Source: Aquilaria yunnanensis (taxonomy: Eukaryota; Streptophyta; Magnoliopsida; Malvales; Thymelaeaceae). From it: DNA of 64,000 bases. The DNA is taken from assembly GCA_039654915.1 (NCBI GenBank), contig CM077594.1, positions 105,414,893-105,478,892 of the forward strand, read 5' to 3'. Below, piece after piece: positions 1-10,978 of the stretch (positions are counted from its first letter, which is position 1; each line of letters starts with the position of its first letter). The notes beneath the pieces are model-generated. The model did no database searches. It saw nothing but the letters and a program-made list of their open reading frames with translations, and was not told where the DNA came from. A program made the position numbers and the translations under genes.

Positions 1-201
1 TACAATCTAAGTGACTACTAGATTGTGGGACGAATTCTAATTGTCACAACTAAGCTCCTTATATAAGGAGTTGAAGGTACCAAGGCCCTTTCTATGGCTA
101 ATGTGGGATGAAGGGTGAAATATGGAGCTAAGGCATTAAGCCTTTGTTTCCTAGTCCATGTGGGATGAAGGTTAAGAACAAAGTTGAGGCAATCTTCAAC
201 A
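1..201 (-). repeat. 3' LTR of the copia element, truncated by the window start
   Basis: Bases 1-201 match 4777-4977 base for base except for two C/T transitions, in the stretches tctatggc(t/c)aatg and gaaggg(t/c)gaaa. The LTR ends in the canonical CA on the plus strand (TG on the coding strand). About 123 bases of this copy lie outside the window. Confidence 0.95.
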
Positions 202-212
202 ATCTCCACCTT
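202..212 (-). other. Polypurine tract of the copia element
   Basis: Minus strand reads AAGGTGGAGAT directly against the start of the 3' LTR. This is the usual copia plus-strand primer position. Confidence 0.8.
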
Positions 213-312
213 GCATCAATTTTGTTGTACATGAACAAAACTCCACCTTCATACCAAATTGATCTGTAACCTTCTTCTCTGATCTTCACAGCCACCTCCA
301 AATAAGTGATAA

Positions 313-2922
313 TCAACAAATAAGATTTACTAAGTCCAAACAATGTTTGAACTTAGATCCAGGAAGAGTCTTCGTCATCATATCAGCAGCATTATCCAGC
401 GTACTAACCTTCATGATCACAATATCACCTTTATCAACAATTTCACGAACAAAGTGATATTTGACCCCAATATGTTTAGTACGCTCATGGAACATGCTAT
501 CTTTTGTCAAGAAAATAGCACTTTGGCTATCACAATATATCTTCAGCTTGCGATCATCTTGAGTAAGCTCTGTATAAATATTTCTAAGCCAAATTGCTTC
601 CTTCATTGCTTCAGTGATTGCCATATACTCTGCTTCTGCAGTTGAAAGAGCAACTGTTGCTTGTAGGCAAGCCTTCCAGCTCATAGCACAACCACCGAAT
701 GTAAAAATGTAACCTGATGTGGATCGTCGAGTGTCAAGATTACCCGCGTAGTCAGAATCCACATATCCAATCAATCCAGCTTTAGAACCGCCAAACTCAA
801 GATAAGCCGTAGTTGTACCTTTTAGATACCTTAATATCCATTTTACTGCTTGCCAATGCTCTTGTCCTGGATTAGCCATGTAACGGCTCACAACGCTAAC
901 TGCATGTGCTAAGTCGGGACGCGTGCAAACCATTGCATACATAATGCTCCCAACAGCACTTGCATATGGTATTTTCTCCATCTTCTTAATTTCTTCATTT
1001 GTTGTTGGACATTGATGCGATGATAACTTGAAGTGTGCAGCAAGAGGTGTAGAAACTGATTTGGCTTTGCTCATGTCAAACCTCTCCAGAACTTTGCGTA
1101 CATAACCCTCCTGTGAAAGATAAAGCTTCCTAGCCTTACGATCACGCCTGATCTCCATGCCTAGGATGCGTTTTGCTGCACCTAAATCCTTCATATCAAA
1201 TTCTGCACTTAATTGCGCCTTAATCTTGGCAATTTCTGACTTGCTCCTTGCTGCGATAAGCATGTCATCCACATAAAGCAGTAAATATGTGAATGAACCA
1301 TCTCCAACCGGTCTCATGTAGACACATGAATCATAACTGCTTCTCCTGAAACCAAGATTCAAAGCAAACATATCAAAGCATTTATACCATTGTCGAGGTG
1401 ATTGTTTGAGGCCATATAATGACTTCTGGAGTTTGCAGACATGGTCCTCCTTCCCCACGACCTTAAAACCTTCGGGTTGCTCCATGTAGATTTCTTCCTT
1501 TAAATCACCATGCAGAAAAGCTGTTTTAACATCAAGTTGCTCCAACTCAAGATCATCTAACGCAACAAGACCAAGAAACAGTCGGATAGAACTATGCTTC
1601 ACAACAGGAGAATAAATATCATTAAAGTCAACTCCCGGTACCTGGCTAAAGCCTTTTGCAACTAGTCTAGCTTTATACCTTGGTTCTTCAACTCCGGGAA
1701 TTCCTTCTTTCTTCTTGAACACCCACTTGCACTTGACAGTTCTTTTACCTTTGGGTAGTTTAGCTAGTGTCCAAGTGTCATTCTTTTGAAGCGATTCCAT
1801 CTCTTCTTGCATAGCTACAACCCACTTAGAAGAATCTGGACAGTTAGTTGCATCTTTATAATTTGCAGGTTCAAAACAACTCTCTGTCTCTTCAGCAGCT
1901 GCAAAAGCAAACCCAACAAAGTCTGCTTCCTCAATTAACCTCTTTCGAGGCATACCTTGATTGCTACGACGGGGACGATTGATAGCAATAGAATGAGAAG
2001 GCTGAATGTCATCAGTTGCGGCTTGTTGCTCCACCTCAACTTGTGTATCCTTGACATCCTGATCATGACTTTCAGGATGTATTTGGAGCTCCACCTTGCT
2101 TCCAATCTTTTCCTTCTCAATGCTTGGATCAGCGACAGTCAACTCCTCCTTTTGATGCAACATGGATGTCTCGTCAAACATAACATTCCTGGCTGTGAAA
2201 ACTTTGGAAGTATGAGGATTCCATAATTTATACCCTTTAACTCCTGTAGTGTATCCTAGAAAGACACATTTAATCGATCTAGGATCTAACTTCCCTTCAT
2301 TCACATATGCATAAGCAGGACATCCAAATATCTTAAGATCATTATAGTTAGCCGGACTGCTCGACCAAACTTCTTCAGGTGTCTTTAAACCAATAAAAGT
2401 ATGAGGAGATCTGTTTACCAGAAAACAAGCTGTAGAGACTGCCTCTGCCCAAAATTTCTTCCCCAATCTAGAGTTTGAAAGCATGCATCTTGCCTTTTCC
2501 AACAAGGTTCTGTTCATCCGTTCTGCTACACCATTTTGTTGTGGAGTCCCTGGAACGGTCAGATGGCGAACAATACCTTGATCCTTGCAGTATTGTTTGA
2601 ATTCTCCCGAACAGAATTCCAAACCATTATCTGTCCTTAGCCGTTTCACCTGCTTCCCGGTCTGCTTCTCGATCAGAGTCTTCCACTGCTTAAATGCGAC
2701 AAAGGCTTCATTCTTATGCTTCAAGAAATATGCCCAAACCTTCCTTGAAAAATCATCAATGAAGGTAACCATGTAACGAGCTCCACCAAGAGATGCCTCA
2801 CGAGACGGTCCCCAAACATCAGCATGAATATAATCAAGAGTTCCTTTAGTGTTATGTTTTGCAGGAGTAGTAAAAGAGATTCTCTTTTGCTTTCCAAATA
2901 AGCAATGTTCGCAGAAATCCAA
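313..2922 (-). CDS. Copia pol: integrase, reverse transcriptase and RNase H part
   Basis: An uninterrupted 870-codon frame encoding the back part of the copia polyprotein. It opens in the zinc-binding region of integrase (CEHCLFGKQ). The integrase core follows, with catalytic residues in [15 protein letters not shown] and [10 protein letters not shown]. Reverse transcriptase follows, with [12 protein letters not shown] and YVDDM. RNase H comes last, with [17 protein letters not shown] and YCDSQSA. All catalytic residues I can identify are present. The apparent start is not a real initiation codon. In a normal copia element this frame continues from gag-protease, and here it is separated by a one-base shift at about 2926-2936. 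Confidence 0.93.
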   Translation of the reverse strand: MDFCEHCLFGKQKRISFTTPAKHNTKGTLDYIHADVWGPSREASLGGARYMVTFIDDFSRKVWAYFLKHKNEAFVAFKQWKTLIEKQTGKQVKRLRTDNGLEFCSGEFKQYCKDQGIVRHLTVPGTPQQNGVAERMNRTLLEKARCMLSNSRLGKKFWAEAVSTACFLVNRSPHTFIGLKTPEEVWSSSPANYNDLKIFGCPAYAYVNEGKLDPRSIKCVFLGYTTGVKGYKLWNPHTSKVFTARNVMFDETSMLHQKEELTVADPSIEKEKIGSKVELQIHPESHDQDVKDTQVEVEQQAATDDIQPSHSIAINRPRRSNQGMPRKRLIEEADFVGFAFAAAEETESCFEPANYKDATNCPDSSKWVVAMQEEMESLQKNDTWTLAKLPKGKRTVKCKWVFKKKEGIPGVEEPRYKARLVAKGFSQVPGVDFNDIYSPVVKHSSIRLFLGLVALDDLELEQLDVKTAFLHGDLKEEIYMEQPEGFKVVGKEDHVCKLQKSLYGLKQSPRQWYKCFDMFALNLGFRRSSYDSCVYMRPVGDGSFTYLLLYVDDMLIAARSKSEIAKIKAQLSAEFDMKDLGAAKRILGMEIRRDRKARKLYLSQEGYVRKVLERFDMSKAKSVSTPLAAHFKLSSHQCPTTNEEIKKMEKIPYASAVGSIMYAMVCTRPDLAHAVSVVSRYMANPGQEHWQAVKWILRYLKGTTTAYLEFGGSKAGLIGYVDSDYAGNLDTRRSTSGYIFTFGGCAMSWKACLQATVALSTAEAEYMAITEAMKEAIWLRNIYTELTQDDRKLKIYCDSQSAIFLTKDSMFHERTKHIGVKYHFVREIVDKGDIVIMKVSTLDNAADMMTKTLPGSKFKHCLDLVNLIC

Positions 2923-4304
2923 ATAACCTTTTGTTCTCCGAGTAGTCCTCTTTTGCTCAGCTCAGAAATGCCTCTTTCACTCATATGGCCTAGCCTCATG
3001 TGCCACAATTTTGTCACCTCCTCATCAGACATAGATGATTCAACAACTGCAGATTGGCCTTCCACGGTCTTGCCATCTAAAATGTAGAGCTTTCCTTTCC
3101 GCTGGCCTTTCATGACTACCAATGATCCTTTGACGATTTTCAGCGAACCATCCCTGCCAATAAAGGAACAACCATTTTCTTTCAATGTACTCAAAGAAAT
3201 TAAATTTCTTCTCATATCAGGGACATGACGAACATTTGATAGTGTTCTCACTATCCCATCATGCATTCGAATTTTTATGTCACCGATGCCTGCAATTCTA
3301 CATGCATTGTCATTCCCCATCATGACTACTCCTCGATTGACCGGTTCATATGTGTAAAACCAGTCCTTATGGGGAGTCAAATGGAATGAGCAAGCAGAAT
3401 CCATGGTCCATTCGCCACTCCTGCTACTTTCTGCTTGTGCAGTTATATGAGCTTCTGTGCTGTTTATAGATGAGTTTTCAGCAACTAAAGCAAAATCATC
3501 TTCATTGGTGGCAATACTAGCCTCATCTGGTGGTCTCTGCTTGTTCTTGTCTCCATTTCCACCACTTTGATTCTTCTTCTTTAATTTGTGACAATCGTCC
3601 TTAATGTGACCTTTCTTCTTACAATAGTTGCAATAAAGATTCCGATGTTTTGACTTGGACCTTGAAGATGATCCTTTATCATTCTTTCTTTCAACTGATC
3701 TGCCTCTTGAATACAAGCCTTCTCCGCTTTCCTCACGCTTTGAAGTGTCCATCCTATCTCTTGACAATAAACTGGAACAGACTTCATCTAAAGTTATTGT
3801 ATCTTTTCCATAAAGCATGGTATCACGGAAACTATTGTATGATGTTGGCAGATGATATAATAAAAGCATAGCCAAATCCTCACCATCGGTCTTAATATCA
3901 AGATTTTCTAAATCATTGATGATCTCTCTGAATTCTTCAAGATATGATTTAATAGACTTACCTTTTGACAGCTTATGCGAGTACAGCCTGGATTTAGCGT
4001 ACAAGCGACTTGCTGGACTTTTTGTCATAAGAAGCGATTCAAGCTTCAACCATAAGCTGGCAGCAGTTGTCTCCTTACTGACCTCTTGAAGAATCTCCGT
4101 TGATAAGTGCAACTGAATTTGAGCGAGTGCCTTCAGATTCTTTCTCTCCTTCTCCTGCTCTGTTCCGGACATATTCTCCATCCCGAGTAGTGCCTCATCC
4201 AAATCAAGACTTATGAGAATTGCTTTCATCTTGATTTTCCAAATTGAAAACTTTGTGCTATACGTGAGTGGTGCTATATCAAGCTTTGTCGATGTCGAAG
4301 CCAT
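2721..4304 (-). CDS. Copia gag-protease part of the polyprotein, frameshifted at its end
   Basis: The frame runs further upstream, but the likely initiator is the ATG at 4302-4304 (MASTSTKLD), because codons above it cover the tandem-repeat leader. Gag has a UBN2-like body and one CCHC zinc knuckle ([14 protein letters not shown]). Protease follows with a DSA active-site motif ([10 protein letters not shown]), then the GAG-preintegrase histidines ([13 protein letters not shown]). After LLGEQK the frame diverges into unrelated residues. The integrase sequence continues in the neighbouring frame, so one base was lost or gained at about 2926-2936. A programmed frameshift is possible but not usual for plant copia elements. 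Confidence 0.9.
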   Translation of the reverse strand: MASTSTKLDIAPLTYSTKFSIWKIKMKAILISLDLDEALLGMENMSGTEQEKERKNLKALAQIQLHLSTEILQEVSKETTAASLWLKLESLLMTKSPASRLYAKSRLYSHKLSKGKSIKSYLEEFREIINDLENLDIKTDGEDLAMLLLYHLPTSYNSFRDTMLYGKDTITLDEVCSSLLSRDRMDTSKREESGEGLYSRGRSVERKNDKGSSSRSKSKHRNLYCNYCKKKGHIKDDCHKLKKKNQSGGNGDKNKQRPPDEASIATNEDDFALVAENSSINSTEAHITAQAESSRSGEWTMDSACSFHLTPHKDWFYTYEPVNRGVVMMGNDNACRIAGIGDIKIRMHDGIVRTLSNVRHVPDMRRNLISLSTLKENGCSFIGRDGSLKIVKGSLVVMKGQRKGKLYILDGKTVEGQSAVVESSMSDEEVTKLWHMRLGHMSERGISELSKRGLLGEQKVIWISANIAYLESKRESLLLLLQNITLKELLIIFMLMFGDRLVRHLLVELVTWLPSLMIFQGRFGHIS

Positions 4305-4352
4305 CACAGCTCTGCAACGAGCTTTCTGAGCAAAAATAAGCTCTGACAATTT

Positions 4353-4530
4353 CACGTGAATAGTAACCGTACACGTGAATAGTGACCGTATATGGGAACA
4401 GTATCCGTATACGGGAATAGTGATCGTATACGGAAATAATACTCGTATACAGAAACAGTATGTGAATAGTAACCGTATACAGGAATAGTGATCGTATACG
4501 GGAATAGTAACTGTATATGAGAATAGTACC
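4353..4530. repeat. Tandem 19-bp repeat array in the copia leader
   Basis: About nine to ten degenerate copies of a 19-bp unit with consensus near gaatagtgaccgtatacg. They lie between the primer-binding site and the gag start. Many copies contain the self-complementary core cgtatacg. The array falls in the untranslated leader of the element, which is where packaging and translation control signals of retrotransposons usually lie. No function is shown. Confidence 0.85.
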
Positions 4531-4638
4531 CAACACCACAAGATGAATTGATAAACTACTTATTTCTGATGTGGAGGATCCGCCTATTAGGGGCAACCAC
4601 AGAGCATACTATAAGCAGCTATTACTAACCTAACCTTG

Positions 4639-4650
4639 GCTCTGATACCA
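4639..4650 (-). other. Primer-binding site (initiator Met tRNA type)
   Basis: Minus strand TGGTATCAGAGC starts three bases after the end of the 5' LTR. This is the standard plant copia primer site complementary to the 3' end of initiator methionine tRNA. Confidence 0.92.
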
Positions 4651-4653
4651 GTT

Positions 4654-4977
4654 TGTTAGGAATCAGAACGTAAGCACAAAGAAAAGAGACACGAGAATTT
4701 ACGAGGAAAACCCCAAATCGGGGAAAAACCTCGGGCGGCAAGCCGGAAGAAAGAATTCACTAAGAAAGAAGAAGAATACAATCTAAGTGACTACTAGATT
4801 GTGGGACGAATTCTAATTGTCACAACTAAGCTCCTTATATAAGGAGTTGAAGGTACCAAGGCCCTTTCTATGGCCAATGTGGGATGAAGGGCGAAATATG
4901 GAGCTAAGGCATTAAGCCTTTGTTTCCTAGTCCATGTGGGATGAAGGTTAAGAACAAAGTTGAGGCAATCTTCAACA
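4654..4977 (-). repeat. 5' LTR of the copia element (324 bp)
   Basis: Complete LTR with TG...CA ends: plus strand begins tgttaggaatc and ends caatcttcaaca. It contains a short palindrome with a TATA-like core, ctccttatataaggag, at about 4830-4845, which is a candidate promoter box. It abuts the peroxidase pseudogene at 4978. Confidence 0.93.
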
Positions 4978-5749
4978 TAAAGAAATGATGCAGTTATTGC
5001 AACTGTTATGCGGTACAATGGGAGTTTCAGGATTAAGGTTGACGACAATGGTGGGATCTACATTTCTGGGGCAAGCTTTTTGTTAAGCGGCCTCCTACTT
5101 CTGCCGTGATCGATTTTCCTCCAGCCTGATAAATTTGATAACATCCGGTTAGCTCGTAAGGAGGGCTACCGTTGTTTTTCACAAACTTGTATTACAAGTA
5201 ATTAAGCTATTAAGAGGAAAGGAGTTCAATACCAAAAGCACAACATCTCTAGCTGCAATGGCCAATATGTCTGCACACTCAGGGGCAGACTGCCTCCACT
5301 GCCTTCTTAGCTTTGATGGCGGTGTCGAATCCATCTCGGGCCAGCACGAGATTGTCTGAAGCATCCTTTTCTACATCCCATTTGGTGACCCTATCAAAAC
5401 AGAGGCATCACATCCCCACAAACAAAGCCAATGAAGGGGGAAAACGATTAAAATTTGCAGCTTCTGCTTCTACATCAATAGCTAATCTGGTCAGTTCAAC
5501 GTTTCCAATAAAGAAAGCAACGCAGCTTACAAGACTCGCTCTAACCTCAGCAAAGCAATCATGGAAGAAATAGAGTAAAGTGGCGAGGGGAGTGACAAAA
5601 CTCTGGTTAAATTTGGCATCAACAACCTACTGCACAATAATCTCAACACCCGGACATGAGGAGCTGTAGAAGTTTCCTGCTAATTGGCCCTCTCCTTCCT
5701 CCACAGTCATCAAAATCATTAGCAGAACCATTCCTCCCCACAATTCCAT
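4978..5749 (-). pseudogene. Class III peroxidase pseudogene, split by the copia insertion
   Basis: The minus strand can be read as a decayed secretory peroxidase with intron structure kept. Exon 1 (5546-5749) starts MELWGGMVLL, then reads FYSSSCPGVEIIVQ, a stop, and later LYFFHDCFAE, the distal heme-pocket histidine motif. Intron 1 is about 5391-5545 (GT-AG). Exon 2 (5233-5390) reads VEKDASDN, then ARDGFDTAIKAKKAVEAVCP, a stop, and in another frame CADILAIAARDVV. Intron 2 is 5126-5232 (GT-AG). Exon 3 (4978-5125) starts AGGKSITAEVGGR. It then jumps across an internal deletion to ACPRNVDPTIVVNLNPETP, where the copia element interrupts it. At least two stops, one frameshift and two deletions are visible. 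The remainder, including the proximal histidine region, is deleted or outside the window. Confidence 0.88.
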
Positions 5750-6940
5750 TTCCTTTTTTTATCCTTATAGCTCGGATGCACCATTTCTTCTATATGCAAA
5801 AAAAGCAAGGATGAGGTTCTAATCAGCTCTAATAAATCACTATTGTAACTAAAGTACTTATTTAAGTTTGTTGGGTAATGGAATTGTTCTTGTCCAGCGG
5901 CAATATTTATCCAATAATAAGATATTGATGTATCTTCTCTTGCAAGTAGTGTTATCTTTACCAATTCAAACAAGAAAGGTAAACGATCAAGACAAGCCCT
6001 AATAGTCAATTTAAAGGTGTTGTGTTGTCAGTTGCTCTCCTTTCATGTGCATAGGAAGTGCAACTAGAGGTACGAAAATTCAACTCTGGATGGCTGAAAA
6101 ACAACCAATTTTAATATCTGATAAATGTATTCTTCTTAGAATCTTAGCAGTTGCCTTGTGGTTTTTTTACACTCCCATTGGCATTAAAAATGTTCACCGA
6201 GTTTGGAAAAATCAAGGGCTTACCCGTCATTTTTAGTTTTCTCTAGGTACATTTGTCCATGATTTTATTTTATTTTTCTGGTTATAATTCCGTTAGTTGT
6301 GAAAAGTTTTTTTGTTTAGATAATCAATGAAGGCAAGAAGTTCTTATAAGGAAATTGTAATCCTAACTAGGAATGTCTTAGAACTTGTCACTATTGTTTT
6401 ACCATGACATGAGTCGACAGTTGTGATTGTCATAGAATTACAATAAGATGAATATTTTTCCCCCAACCTACTCTAACTTAAGACTGCATGAATGTTATTA
6501 TTATTATTATTGTCCTTTTTCCTTTGTTAACTGAAAAATCGAGAAATTTTTTGTTTTTGAAAAAATGAAATGATGGCTAGACAATATGTCATCATAACAA
6601 ACCAATACGAGCTGTCAAAACACAATGGGCTATTTGAATCCCAATTGACCAACTGTAATTAATTGCCTCAATTGGTCAGTCATCCCCCCTCCCCCCTAAA
6701 TAAAAAAAGAGTTATACGTAAGTTACATTTCATCGCTGTAAGTTTGTAACAACCCAATATGAATCATTCACCCACTGAGAGTGTGAAATAAATTGTGGGA
6801 TTATGATAGACTTTAGATGAGTACTTTGATGAGAGGAAGAGAAGTATTCGGGTCTAAAATGATTCAAGGAGAATTGGATAAAAAGTCCGGAATCTAAAAT
6901 CTTTTTTATCCTCGAAAACAAAAAGAAAACGGAATTTCGG
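5750..6940. other. Spacer upstream of the peroxidase pseudogene
   Basis: AT-rich sequence with no credible coding frame. It holds a short ATT microsatellite near 6497-6512. The first few hundred bases would be the old peroxidase promoter. Confidence 0.6.
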
Positions 6941-6959
6941 AGCCCAAAAAGAGCCAGGG

Positions 6960-7310
6960 GATGTGCTTTTTTTGTTATAAAACTTTTTTTATTTTTTATT
7001 TGAATTCTAAAATTTTTAAATTTTTTGAATCAATTCCAAACTTTACTAAAGTGTTAATAACTAGTCGTATCCTTGCTAAAAGATAGTTATTGAATAGGAA
7101 TATGAGTTACATAGAAGAAAAACTAAAAAATTAAATGGACTATTAATTATTAAAAATTTCATTTCATAAATTGAATTTCTTAGAAGATAATTACTAAATA
7201 ATTTAAATTACAATTAAAAAATAATTTTAAAAAAGTGATAATTTTGGACCAACTGTTTACACAAGTTACATAACTTGATGACTCATTTAGAAAAGTGACA
7301 AGTTGTAGGA
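6960..7310. repeat. Degenerate MITE-like AT-rich repeat
   Basis: Contains aactaaaaaattaaa at about 7121-7136 followed by ctattaattatt. This resembles the core shared by the MULE-type MITEs at 21402 and 54558 and by sequences near 21089 and 63765. Ends and target duplication are not clear. Confidence 0.35.
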
Positions 7311-7322
7311 TTAATTGATAAT

Positions 7323-8415
7323 TAAGGGGTGTTCATAGTGCGGTTTTATATGGTTTAAGGTCAAACCCACAACCACACCGCTTATTAAACGGTTTTACGA
7401 TTTGAAAATCATAACCGCACCACTTTGTATATAAATCCAGAAAAAACCGCACCACATAAAAGTGGTTTGGTTGCGGATTTTTTCACGTCACAAATTCATC
7501 GCACTAAATTCAAATAAATTAATACAAGCACATAACATTGAAAACAAAAACAAAAATACAATCCAATCTATAAAACCAACATATATAAGAAATACAAAAA
7601 TTACGATAAAAGAAGAGAAGAAAAGAAAAGGAATTTTATATTTTTATTATTAGATAGTCGGATTAGAAAAGAAACGAAGGGAGAAAGAGATGAGACTTCA
7701 TGAAAATGGTGAGAAACGAACAAGGAATAAGGATGAGAATCGATTTGCATCTTAAACATATAAATAAGAAAGAACCCTAGATTAAAAACATTTAAAAAAG
7801 GAGAGATACCTATCTAGAAAAAGCGAGATTGAAAAGGAAGAAGGAGCGCATTGTCCATGCAGAAGAATCAAAGAGTAGTGAGTAGCGTCTTGAATGGGAG
7901 AACCCAAACAGAGTATGAGTTTCTTTTTCTTCACTCTCAATCTTCCCCTCTGAGTGTCTTTATCGCCACTCTCCATCTTCCCCACCTCGCTCTCCATCTT
8001 GGTCTAATGGTCTTGCACAGCAACGAATAGTAAGGCTAAGACAGCAAAGCAAACAAACATAGCAATATGCTATATGTTGAATTGAGCCTTCATTTACAAA
8101 GTAGTATTGACTTTTGGTGCCTTCATGGACTTTAATTTTGGACTTAGGAAATTATTATTAAAGGATAACAAATAGCACACAAGGGAGAGATAATTTTAAG
8201 TATGTAATTTATATTGGATTACGCTTCTATATTGGACTGGTGCAGTTTTTTACTAGTTATGACATTCAAAAGCCACAACCACACCGTATAATATTCGGTT
8301 TTAAGATTTTTAAACCTAAGTCATAACCGGAACCGCATAAAACTGCATACTATTCGGTTTAGTGTGGATTGATTTATACAGTTTTACAGGTTGATTGAAT
8401 TCGTGCACACCTCTA
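7323..8415. mobile_element. Non-autonomous hAT-like element upstream of SEC61G
   Basis: The left end reads TAAGGGGTGTTCA and the reverse complement of the right end reads TAGAGGTGTGCAC. Both ends carry a related block of about 75 bp with cacaaccacaccg and cataaccg motifs, mostly in direct orientation. Such subterminal repeats are typical of hAT elements. The 8-mer attaattg occurs at 7310-7317 and 8415-8422, but on the left it is separated from the terminus by a few bases, so the target duplication is imperfect. No transposase is seen in the 1.1 kb. The right end lies about 200 bases before the SEC61G start codon. Confidence 0.6.
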
Positions 8416-8614
8416 TTAATTGTTTAAATAGTTGTAAGAGTTTGGGACTTAATTTATAAAAGGGAATTGTATCAGAACTGAAATAAAACAAGTATGTAAA
8501 ATTTAGGACTAAAAATGCATTTCTCTGAAAAAGAACCAGATCGGACTTCAACTTCACATTCTCGACAACATTCAGAAGACCGAATCACAGAGGACAGCGA
8601 GGACGAAGAAAGAG

Positions 8615-8941
8615 ATGGACGCCATCGACTCTGTGTTCGATCCGCTCAGAGAGTTCTCCAAGGACAGTGTTCGTCTTGTCAAGAGATGCCACAAGCCCGA
8701 CAGCAAAGGTTTACCTCATTCCTGATTTGTTCTTCCTTTCCCACTTTAATTCTCGCACTTAACGAGTCACGCTAGGATTCGAATTTGATTCAATCGGTTT
8801 GTGGTTTTGGATTTTCTGTTTCTAGAATTCACGAAGGTGGCGTTCCGTACAGCGATCGGGTTCGTGGTCATGGGATTCGTCGGATTCTTTGTCAAGCTCA
8901 TCTTTATCCCCATCAACAACATCATTGTCGGATCGACTTAG
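8615..8941 (+). CDS. SEC61G: Protein transport protein Sec61 subunit gamma
   Basis: Two coding exons, 8615-8708 and 8826-8941, joined across a GT-AG intron (8709-8825), encode 69 residues, the usual length of the plant protein. The start reads [14 protein letters not shown]. The C-terminal half, [19 protein letters not shown], is the single tail membrane helix of the SecE/Sec61-gamma family. In the endoplasmic reticulum it clamps the two halves of Sec61 alpha in the protein-conducting channel. The stop is followed within a few bases by gatacggtatgt, a good splice donor. A 3'-UTR intron ending near 10484 (tcgtcgcag) is therefore possible, which would make the transcript end close to, and convergent with, RPL27. 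Confidence 0.96.
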
Positions 8942-10640
8942 ATACGGTATGTTAGTCCCTACAATCTGTGCTTTGCTGGGTTTTATGATCTCATCTGTAG
9001 CGGATGTACCTATACACCGATCTATACATTGAATCCTGGATGTTAGATTACAGAATTTCAGTTTGGATTTTGGATCTTTCGAAAATGGTTGTATTAACCT
9101 AAGTGGCACTTGTTTCTTTGTTGGTTGGACATAGAAACTGATGGATTTCATTGGTATAGGTTGCAAGAATTGGTATACTGTTGTTCTGCTTTTCCGTATT
9201 GCTGGCTCTGTGTTTGAAGCCATTGTCCTATGCGTGATGCTACTGGGTAAAATGCTTGGAGTACAAAGATGCTAGGTGTTTGTTTAGCTACATGTATACT
9301 CTATGGCAGAATAATTTGTTACTGTTTGTTAATGAACTTGAATTTAGAAATTTGGATCCTGCTATGGGCTTTCCTTGATTGGCAATGGAGTTGAATAGGT
9401 AATCTAGAAGCATGCGTAGGTGAAATAAGGAATAGTGGCAAGGGGGTGGTTTTTAAGTTGATTGTCATCCTAGTACAAGCTTTATGATTGTAGTTCTTTA
9501 GCAGAACCTCTCTGCCACCTTTTTCCATTTCTCCTATGGTGGAGAGTAGGTCCGGGCATTCTAACAGAATAAGCTACACCTGCAATAACCAACCCTTTTG
9601 TAGTATGGGACTTGGTAAAAGTTTTAGGAGAATCATTAAAAGTGTTGTCTATGTTATCAAGGAATTCCCAAACTCTTATAAAAGAAGTTTGTCCTCATGC
9701 ATAAGATATGCTGTATAACCACGCTTTTGTTCAAAGAAATTTGGAGAAGAAAAATTAGATAGAATTCCACAGTAGAGGGGCCTTAAAATGCTCATATTGA
9801 TCAACTTCTTGGAGATTGTTTTCGCTTTATGAATTTTACCCGCTACATGAAATCATGATATTGATTGTTGCACTTGGAAACTTTCCTTCATTTTAAGTTA
9901 AAAATATTTTAAAAGTAAAAAAGAAGGGCATATGTTAGCAAACTATTGATTTAGGTGGATATTGCTAGGAGAATGGATGCTCAGAAAATTGGTGTGCCTT
10001 TTTCTGGTACTTATGCTACTGCTCGCACGAAGTTGGGGTCTGGATATCTAGTCTTTGGGCTCAAGAGTATCTTTAAGAGTGAGCATTTATGTCACTAACT
10101 AAATCTTTCATGTGAAATACAGGTAGACATTCTTTTCTGCTGACATGGAAGTATTTTTGAGCCTTGGATTTCTGGAGCTTCCGGATGAAAAATCTGCAAG
10201 CAAAATACATCCAAGATTTGGATTTTCCATATCGAGACTAGTGTTCCAAATTTTACCAGTATCATAACTTCATTTATAGTTAAAAGTTTACTGCAGAGAG
10301 CATTGTCATCACAGAAGAATTCTAGTTTTCTGCGTATTATTGAACAGTCAAATATTGAACAGTCAAATTCAGCTAATTGGGTTTTGCTAACATGGGTTAG
10401 TAGTCGCTGTAACGGCAAAAATGGTAACAGTAGGCTTTTGTCATGCTAATGTTACCTTCATTTGGATGTTCGTAATCGTCGCAGGTGATGAACTGTTTGT
10501 GCGTAAATGTTAGATATAGGCTAACGTGCAAGGAATCAAAATGTTGTGACGATGCTCTAATTTGCTTCAGAGGCTAGCCTGTTTAGTGCTTTTAGTGCAA
10601 TGCCTGCATGATTCTTATCTTTCATCAGTTTAGGCATGTT
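8942..10640 (+). other. Probable 3' UTR and 3'-UTR intron of SEC61G
   Basis: No coding frame is supported. A donor-like gtatgt lies at 8947 and an acceptor-like cgtcgcag ends near 10485. The following 200 bases look like an ordinary plant 3' end. This is inference only. The stretch could instead be plain spacer. Confidence 0.35.
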
Positions 10641-10978
10641 GATCATTGCTTTTTTACTTCATATTTGTGCTAAAAAAATACGAGAATCGAAACTAATAAT
10701 ATACTCATTTATCAGGAGACCGCCATAGTGATTACTGGAACGAGCATTTTCGTGTAAACCTTGGAAATGCTCGATAAGATTAACGCATTCGAACCCATGG
10801 CCAATTTTTCTGGGGTTAAAACCTATAGCCAGTTTAGGTGAATAGAAATTATGAATTTGGCGCCGCACACGTACACATCTGTAATAAGGAAATATCGACT
10901 GCAACTGTAAGCAGGGTCTCACTGCAGCATTAGGTAGAGGCATTAACCCAAGGGAAGGAGGGTGGCCTCTGCATCGAA

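Larger units (their letters stand above)
1..4977 (-). mobile_element. Ty1/copia LTR retrotransposon, nearly complete, cut by the window start
   Basis: This is a copia-order element read on the minus strand: 5' LTR (4654-4977), primer site, gag, protease, integrase, reverse transcriptase, RNase H, polypurine tract, and the 3' LTR running off the window start. Order PR-INT-RT-RH defines Ty1/copia. The YVDDM RT motif and the C-terminal ADMMTKTLP block suggest the Tork/Tnt1 group, which is an inference. It is inserted in the last exon of a peroxidase pseudogene. The two LTR copies can be compared over 201 bases and differ by two transitions, so the insertion is young. A one-base frameshift near 2926-2936 splits the polyprotein, so this copy is probably not autonomous. 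The target duplication cannot be checked because the other flank is outside the window. Confidence 0.95.

Noticed and set aside
4353..4530. Regular short repeats resembling a CRISPR-like array
   Set aside because: Units are contiguous and degenerate with no unique spacers, in the leader of a plant retrotransposon.
8822..9223. Antisense frame over SEC61G exon 2
   Set aside because: Mirror of a real exon plus downstream sequence, with no protein features.
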